Shown here in pieces: positions 5,652 through 10,044 of a stretch of DNA of 10,044 nucleotides (position 1 is the first letter of the stretch; each line of letters starts with the position of its first letter). The position numbers and the translations under genes were made by a program. Source of the stretch: an uncultured Collinsella sp. (GTDB lineage: Bacteria; Actinomycetota; Coriobacteriia; Coriobacteriales; Coriobacteriaceae); the NCBI GenBank assembly GCA_902482615.1, contig CABTAA010000045.1:1-10044 (forward strand). Reading direction: 5' to 3'. The notes beneath the pieces are model-generated. The model made no database searches. It was not told the DNA's origin and saw nothing but the letters and a program-made list of their open reading frames with translations.

Positions 5652-7304
5652 TCATTTACCCTGGTACATGCTGCCTAAATCCACTACCCCTTCTACCGCG
5701 CCGACCATCTCGTCATCGTGAGAGACAACGATGATCAGCTGGCTTTGCTTGTTGCGCTTAACATAGGCCGCAAGCTCGGCGCGGCTTACAGCGTCTAACC
5801 CAGTCGTGGGCTCGTCGAGTACCAAAACTGACGACTTGCGTGAAATCGCCGACCATAAGTACACTCGGCGCAGCTCACCGCCCGAAAGCGCGGAGCAACG
5901 TTTCCCGAGCAACTCCTTCACGCTGTTTTCCAGCGAAAGTAGGCCATCTACACCCCGGTGATAGGAAGAAAAGGGCGTGTCGAAATACTCTAACAGCTCT
6001 TTCACCGTTTCGTCCGGCGCGAAGCACGACTGTGGGCAGCACGATATCTCTCTCGCACGTATGTAATCCAAGTCGCATTCTTCGATTGGCACGCCGTTGT
6101 ATTTTACTTTGCCTTTCGATGAGTATAGCCCGAGCATCAAGTAAAGAAGTGACGTCTTGCCTCTTCCGTTTTCCCCAACTATGCAATATGTACCAGGACC
6201 GGAAAACTTGAAAGAAAACCCGCCGAGGACCTCTCGGACAGATCCGTCTGGAAGGGCAACCGAGAATTCCAAATCAGATACCGAAATGTCATTTATTTCA
6301 TCGAGTTTAGCTAAATCGGTCCGATTCCACCCCGATCTCTCCTTTTCTCTCGTCGCGATAGCCGTCCTATCCCATGATGCTTTGGCATCTTGATAGGATT
6401 TGAACAATGACATCATACTTTTCAAAGTCTTAAAGAGAACCGCGAAGTATGTACCGATGATAGTGTACTCGCCTATTGACATAGTTCCGTTAATGATTCG
6501 TACTCCGGAAACAACAAGTATCACCGCTTGAAACAACGCTGCGAAAAGACCATCGAGCGATGTCAGAGAATATGATAGCTTTCCGGAGCGCAAAACTTTG
6601 GGAAAATAGCTCTTAAACCCAGCGTCGAGCGCTTGTTCGCTCTTGCCGTACGAAGATGTCAGTTGAATGTTGAGAATCTGATTAAGCTGCGATGCAATTG
6701 CGGCGTAAAAGGCGCTGTCCGCCTCTTTCTTCTCATACGTGACCCTATACAAAAGTTTCCTCAACCCAGTAATTACACAGAAATACACGATGAGGAGAAT
6801 GATGGAAAACACCGCGAGAGTTGAATCAATTGACCATATGATAAGCAATACGATGGGAATGGCTACAATGGACAGCGGCGCACTGATAAAATTCGCCAAA
6901 ACGAAGGATGAGACCACGCTGGAGTCGGAAATAATCCGTTGCGTTGTATAGGCTGGATCGATGGTCCGACTCACCAAGTAATCGTCTCTTTCAAAACGCA
7001 AGACGGCCTCCCTGAGAAGATCAAAGGAAAGTCTCGTGGTTATGCGAATGGAAAGTGTTCCTGCAAAATAAGTAAAGAGGGTGGAGAAAACTCCTATTGA
7101 CGCAACCAGGAGCGCGAAGAGTACGGCGTCTCTTTCGCTGCGGTTACCGAGAAGAAAATCTAAGAATTTCCCGTTCACGTATGGCATGGCATAGGAGAGA
7201 GCGGTTCCAATCACCGTGATAGCAATGAAGACGAAAGCCCCTTTTGCTCTGATGAACCTCGAGAGAACGCATCGAATCAAGGAAGGCCCCAATCTACCCG
7301 CCAC
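5652..7304 (-). CDS. ABC exporter, fused membrane and ATPase domains
   Basis: A 550-residue half-transporter. Residues ~1-310 carry about six hydrophobic helices, typical of the type IV exporter fold; residues ~340-550 are the ATPase. Walker A is GENGRGKT at 377-384, the Q-loop lies in CCPQSCF, the signature LSGGE is at 473-477, Walker B ends in LDEP with D497-E498, and the switch His is H529, so the ATPase looks intact. It probably works as a homodimer in the membrane. There is no N-terminal C39 peptidase domain, so it would not cut a leader itself. The GTG at 7304 is the first possible start after an in-frame stop, without a clear ribosome binding site. It faces the peptide operon and is the only transporter in the island, making it the likely exporter of the modified peptides or an immunity pump. 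Confidence 0.9.
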   Translation of the reverse strand: MAGRLGPSLIRCVLSRFIRAKGAFVFIAITVIGTALSYAMPYVNGKFLDFLLGNRSERDAVLFALLVASIGVFSTLFTYFAGTLSIRITTRLSFDLLREAVLRFERDDYLVSRTIDPAYTTQRIISDSSVVSSFVLANFISAPLSIVAIPIVLLIIWSIDSTLAVFSIILLIVYFCVITGLRKLLYRVTYEKKEADSAFYAAIASQLNQILNIQLTSSYGKSEQALDAGFKSYFPKVLRSGKLSYSLTSLDGLFAALFQAVILVVSGVRIINGTMSIGEYTIIGTYFAVLFKTLKSMMSLFKSYQDAKASWDRTAIATREKERSGWNRTDLAKLDEINDISVSDLEFSVALPDGSVREVLGGFSFKFSGPGTYCIVGENGRGKTSLLYLMLGLYSSKGKVKYNGVPIEECDLDYIRAREISCCPQSCFAPDETVKELLEYFDTPFSSYHRGVDGLLSLENSVKELLGKRCSALSGGELRRVYLWSAISRKSSVLVLDEPTTGLDAVSRAELAAYVKRNKQSQLIIVVSHDDEMVGAVEGVVDLGSMYQGK

Positions 7305-7619
7305 AAAACATCAATCACTGATACCTTACACCTCAACACAACAGGAGCGAAGATTTGCCAATGAGACTGCTTTAAGATTGCCTTGGGCCAATACGATCTC
7401 AAGCTCTTCCTACAAGAGAGTCGGAATCGGACATCTCCTCCGACGAACCTGGCAATCGGGCGGTTGAAATATCTTTTTCAACCGCCCGATTGCCACAATA
7501 GATTTGAGCATCCGCCCACAAACGTCCGCGTTTTATACCCATCAAATCCTTTGCCTTTTGTCGTCTAGACTAGAAAAATCGCTCGAAATAACGCAACCGG
7601 CCTGCTCGCTTGAAGAAAC
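7305..7619 (-). promoter_or_regulatory. Leader region of the ABC gene
   Basis: No supported gene lies in these 315 bases. On the minus strand a TATAAA element near 7535-7540 could be a -10 box, about 230 bases before the ABC start, though the -35 is poor. A very strong hairpin (7451-7494) lies between it and the gene, so the leader may be regulated. Confidence 0.3.
7451..7494. repeat. Perfect 18-bp inverted repeat (hairpin)
   Basis: GGCAATCGGGCGGTTGAA at 7451-7468 is exactly complementary to 7477-7494, around an 8-base loop ATATCTTT. Neither side has a T-run, so it is not a standard intrinsic terminator. It lies 147 bases upstream of the ABC start. Confidence 0.9.
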
Positions 7620-8460
7620 CTAAGCCCGTAACGTAGATGTGCAAACTTCCGAAACGCCTTGCGCGGCATAGTGCGTATAAACTTCGTCAACCGCCTCAGA
7701 AATATCTGAGTATCGCGCCGGGTCAAAAGCATACGATGTCGCAGCTATACCCTGCACCCATTCGGAACGCGGATTAATTGAATAGCCACACAGCATCATC
7801 ATACATGCATCTAGACCTGATTTCCCAAGTATCCGACGTATTGATGAGAGCATCGCGGGTCGCCCCTGCGCCATCGTCGTCACCCCTATTAGCAGTATTT
7901 ACCGTTTTTCTCTAAATGCGTATCGCCACCCTTAAGAATACGAAGTGTTTTATCCAGACCCGATTGTCCTCCATCTCAAACGAAGGGATAAGGAATCTCA
8001 TCCGGAATCGGCAGTAACGGAGGATTCACAACGACAAGCGAAAAACATGAGTCATCTCTCAGAGGGGAGTAAAGGCTCCCCTCAAGCACCCCAGTTTCGT
8101 CATCCAAAGAGTTGATGGCAGTGTTTTTCTTACAAAGGTCGACAACAAAAGGGTTGATTTCTACAGATGTTACATCCATGCCACAGTTGGTAAGTATCAG
8201 GCCCTGTATTCTGGGGCCAGAACACAAATCGAGAGCCTTCCGTGCGCTCTGCGGTGTAAGGCGCCAATCTCAGCAAATCTGTCCCACAATACTGCGCTGA
8301 AGAACAAGACGGAACCCCTGAGCCAAACTCCCCTATACCTTATTAAGGCTAAGACAGGCAAGTTCACGCACCCGGCATATTCCAGAATAACATCCTATTG
8401 TTTTAGATGCTCTACAAGCATGAACAGCCGCGAATCGGAAAGATCTTCTAGTTTCGCCCC
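7620..8460 (-). pseudogene. Class I SAM-dependent methyltransferase (small-domain type), decayed
   Basis: Methyltransferase pieces lie in order on the minus strand but in different frames. From about 8268 the frame reads LTPQSARKALDLCSGPRIQGL (motif I), then VEINPFVVDLC (motif II), then VVVNPPLLPIP (the NPP catalytic motif). It stops at TGA right after YPFV, near 7978, where relatives have Gly, and then continues as DGGQSGLDKTLRILKG. The C-terminal part resumes in another frame at 7883 with AQGRPAMLSSI and runs to the stop at 7620. N-terminal pieces (LEDLSDSRLFMLVEHL near 8450-8400, LFFSAVLWDRFAE near 8325-8280) precede it. At least two frameshifts, one nonsense codon and a likely internal deletion make it inactive. 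The substrate is unknown. It ends against the right repeat. Confidence 0.75.
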
Positions 8461-8463
8461 GAC

Positions 8464-9002
8464 TGACCGCCAAGGGCCAAAATGGCCCCTCCATCCCCAG
8501 GCGACCGGCTCTGGCGCGCCGAGAAGCGTCCCCAAGTGCCGGCAGAAAAGGAACGTCCCTAACTGCCGGCTAGAGGGCACCGAAGAGAATGGCGTAGGTA
8601 GTGGATTCGCCGAGCTTGAGCTCGTCGCCGGGATTGAGTTGGGCGGAACGGCCGGGCTCGACCTGAATGCAGACGCGCGTGGCCCCGTTTACCACCACGG
8701 TTCCGTTGGTGGACGACAAGTCCTCGACGTGCCAGATATTTTGAGCATCGCACCAGATATGGGCATGGCGGGCCGAGACATCGTCGCCGACGTCGGTAAT
8801 ATCGCCCCCACCAGTGGCCAGCGCGCCAATCTCAACACCCTGCTCACTCGGCTGAATCCAGCGCGGGGCGCTCACGACAAAACTGTTTTGTACGCGCAGC
8901 AAGCCCAAGGGGTGCGCCGGGGCGGGTTCGCGTTCGCCCGCGGCCATCGACATGCCAAGCGAACGCGGCGTGGAGGTGCCTCCGCCACAGGTCGCGTGCG
9001 CG
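8464..9002. repeat. Right copy of ~0.53 kb imperfect direct repeat
   Basis: This copy matches 1728-2258 from the sequence TGACCGCCAAGGGCCA onward. Here the similarity lies inside an intact FHA gene and the 105-base spacer after it, so this is probably the original chromosomal arrangement. On the minus strand the spacer carries GGGACGTTCCTTTTC and a second GGGACGCTTCTC-like unit. Confidence 0.85.
8539..8569 (-). terminator. Hairpin directly after the intact FHA gene
   Basis: CCGGCAG at 8539-8545 pairs with CTGCCGG at 8563-8569. It sits immediately behind the stop codon and is conserved in the left copy despite sequence drift around it. There is no T-run, so its role as terminator is likely but not certain. 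Confidence 0.45.
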
Positions 9003-9508
9003 TAGTCGATGGCATAGTTCACCGAGGACCGCACATCCGCCGAACAGCCGACGGCGACAAACAGCACCAGCACGGCCTCGGCGCGCTCGGCAGGCATGAG
9101 TTCTGCCGCCTGGGACAGGCGATCGAGCGCGTTGCGATAGAGATTCGTGTCCTGGTGGCACTCTTCGAGTGCGCGTACCATCGGTTCACCTGCAGGACCG
9201 CACACCATATTGATCACAGCCGTGGAGTCCATGGGATTTCGCTGGCGCAGGGCCAGTTGCGACATAATACGCGCAGCCGAGGTACCGTATTCGGCAAAGT
9301 AGCGCTGCTGAAGCGTGCCGACCGGCGCGCGAACGATAAAGCGGGAAACCCAAGAGCGATCGGCGGCCCGGCTCTGCGGGCTGCGGCCGTCGGCGAGCGG
9401 ACGGGACGAAAGCACCAAGCCGCACAGCTCGATATGGCTCAGATGCGCCGCGCGCTTAAAGATGTCAAACATGGCCCCGCATGGGGTGAGCTCAACTTGA
9501 GATGCCAT
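8570..9508 (-). CDS. FHA-domain protein, intact (312 residues)
   Basis: The C-terminal ~110 residues form a forkhead-associated domain, which binds phosphothreonine peptides. S245, R247 and H248 in DVSARHAHIW and N268-G269 in SSTNGT are the binding-site residues. The first ~190 residues contain no motif I recognise and are mostly soluble and Ala/Arg-rich. The start is well supported: AGGAGG (9517-9522 on the complement) is eight bases before the ATG. The gene follows a membrane protein gene with three bases between stop and start, so the two are almost certainly one operon and may act together at the membrane in Ser/Thr kinase signalling. That last point is inference; no kinase is in the window. 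A long + strand frame across it is an antisense shadow. Confidence 0.85.
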   Translation of the reverse strand: MASQVELTPCGAMFDIFKRAAHLSHIELCGLVLSSRPLADGRSPQSRAADRSWVSRFIVRAPVGTLQQRYFAEYGTSAARIMSQLALRQRNPMDSTAVINMVCGPAGEPMVRALEECHQDTNLYRNALDRLSQAAELMPAERAEAVLVLFVAVGCSADVRSSVNYAIDYAHATCGGGTSTPRSLGMSMAAGEREPAPAHPLGLLRVQNSFVVSAPRWIQPSEQGVEIGALATGGGDITDVGDDVSARHAHIWCDAQNIWHVEDLSSTNGTVVVNGATRVCIQVEPGRSAQLNPGDELKLGESTTYAILFGAL

Positions 9509-9511
9509 GAC

Positions 9512-10044
9512 CTAGGCCTCCTTGGTCGTAGAAATAGAATCGGACGATACCTCGACAGGTCTGCCAAAAGTACGGGCAGCTGCGGCTCCACCGGCAAGCG
9601 GAGTCGCCATCTGGGCTTTTGTGCGTCGCGGTGCCGAAACGGGAAGTTCAAAGGCAAAGCCCATCGCAAGCAAAAACCACGTAAGCGCATAGGTTGCAAC
9701 CAGAGCGGCAACAAGGCCGCCCGTCACGGCGCGTTGGGAAAATACGCTACATGCAGCCACAACCAGCACCGGAACCTCGCAGGCAGAAAGCGCAAGCACA
9801 CCCTGCAGGAAGCCCGAGCGCCGATCGCGCGCAAGTGCCCCCGCGGCAACGCCGGCTATGCCTGGCAGCGCCAACGCCAGTGCGGCAATAATACCCGGTA
9901 GCGACCCAGACCACACGAGCGATCCCAAAGTCGCCGTCACGCGAGCGCCCGACGCCAGCAGCGCGGCCGAAACCACGACCACAGCCCAAACCACGCTGCA
10001 AACGACCGCCGCACCGATCATCGCCGCGCGACGAACCGCGCGGC
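9512..10044 (-). CDS. Four-helix membrane protein, 5' end outside the window
   Basis: The minus-strand frame ends in a TAG at 9512-9514 and is open to the window edge. There is an ATG at 10021, but no ribosome binding site precedes it and the frame continues upstream (RAVRRAA), so the true start probably lies further out. About 176 residues are seen, with four hydrophobic stretches, roughly at 1-25, 35-63, 70-95 and 98-127 counted from that Met. A polar cytosolic-looking tail rich in Ala, Arg, Thr and Ser follows and overlaps the ribosome binding site of the FHA gene. Thr and Ser in this tail could be phosphosites read by the FHA partner, but that is speculation. I do not recognise the family. 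Confidence 0.75.
   Translation of the reverse strand, partial: RAVRRAAMIGAAVVCSVVWAVVVVSAALLASGARVTATLGSLVWSGSLPGIIAALALALPGIAGVAAGALARDRRSGFLQGVLALSACEVPVLVVAACSVFSQRAVTGGLVAALVATYALTWFLLAMGFAFELPVSAPRRTKAQMATPLAGGAAAARTFGRPVEVSSDSISTTKEA

Noticed and set aside
7277..7402. Minus-strand 41-residue frame from a TTG at 7402, overlapping the ABC start by 28 bases
   Set aside because: The only start is TTG with a weak ribosome binding site, and I see no family feature; translational coupling to the ABC gene is possible but unsupported.
8420..9901. 493-residue + strand frame over the FHA and membrane protein genes
   Set aside because: Antisense shadow of two well-supported genes; the translation is low-complexity, rich in Arg, Gly and Ala.

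Overview
The GC-rich parts of the window (about 340-2300 and 8460-10044) look like a chromosome of a Coriobacteriia-type gut actinobacterium, probably Collinsella or a relative. This is inferred from codon use and from the pyruvate:ferredoxin oxidoreductase and FHA-protein genes; there is no rRNA or other marker to prove it. The first ~340 bases are different. They are AT-rich and carry pieces of a Bacteroidota-like hisH (imidazole glycerol phosphate synthase glutaminase subunit) in two opposite orientations, joined in frame to a broken pyruvate:ferredoxin oxidoreductase gene. I read this left end as a chimeric junction, not as a natural locus.

Layout from left to right: hisH 5' part on + (1-~258); inverted hisH 3' part on - (~250-338); N-terminal third of a nifJ-type oxidoreductase on - (339-1382) with a long leader (to ~1670); a degenerate repeat (1728-2258) holding a 5'-truncated copy of an FHA-domain gene; a lower-GC island (~2260-8460); a second copy of the repeat (8464-9002), which is the 3' part of an intact FHA-domain gene (8570-9508, -); and the end of a four-helix membrane protein gene (from 9512, -) that probably starts outside the window.

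The island is the interesting part. It encodes a radical SAM/SPASM peptide maturase (2824-4182, +), two very short Cys/Asp-rich precursor peptides with the same MKHIHP start (4352-4555 and 4586-4765, +), a 35-residue single-helix membrane protein (4844-4951, +), a bidirectional terminator, a remnant of an IS110-type transposase, and, facing the other way, a 550-residue ABC exporter (5652-7304, -). The second precursor and the 35-residue protein are under 60 codons and easy to miss. Both precursor cores contain three tandem modules of the form C-Xn-D-X-C-Xm-D. This resembles the CX3D motifs of freyrasin-type ranthipeptides, where a radical SAM enzyme links Cys sulfur to the beta-carbon of Asp. 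The simplest model is that the maturase installs thioethers on the two peptides and the ABC protein exports them; no leader peptidase is visible.

The rest of the island is decayed. A class I methyltransferase pseudogene (7620-~8460, -) has frameshifts and an in-frame stop, and there are coding-like scraps at 2280-2450. The ~0.5 kb imperfect direct repeats at both island edges, one with a complete FHA gene and one with only its 3' part, suggest that the island entered by homologous recombination or sits between two diverged FHA paralogues.
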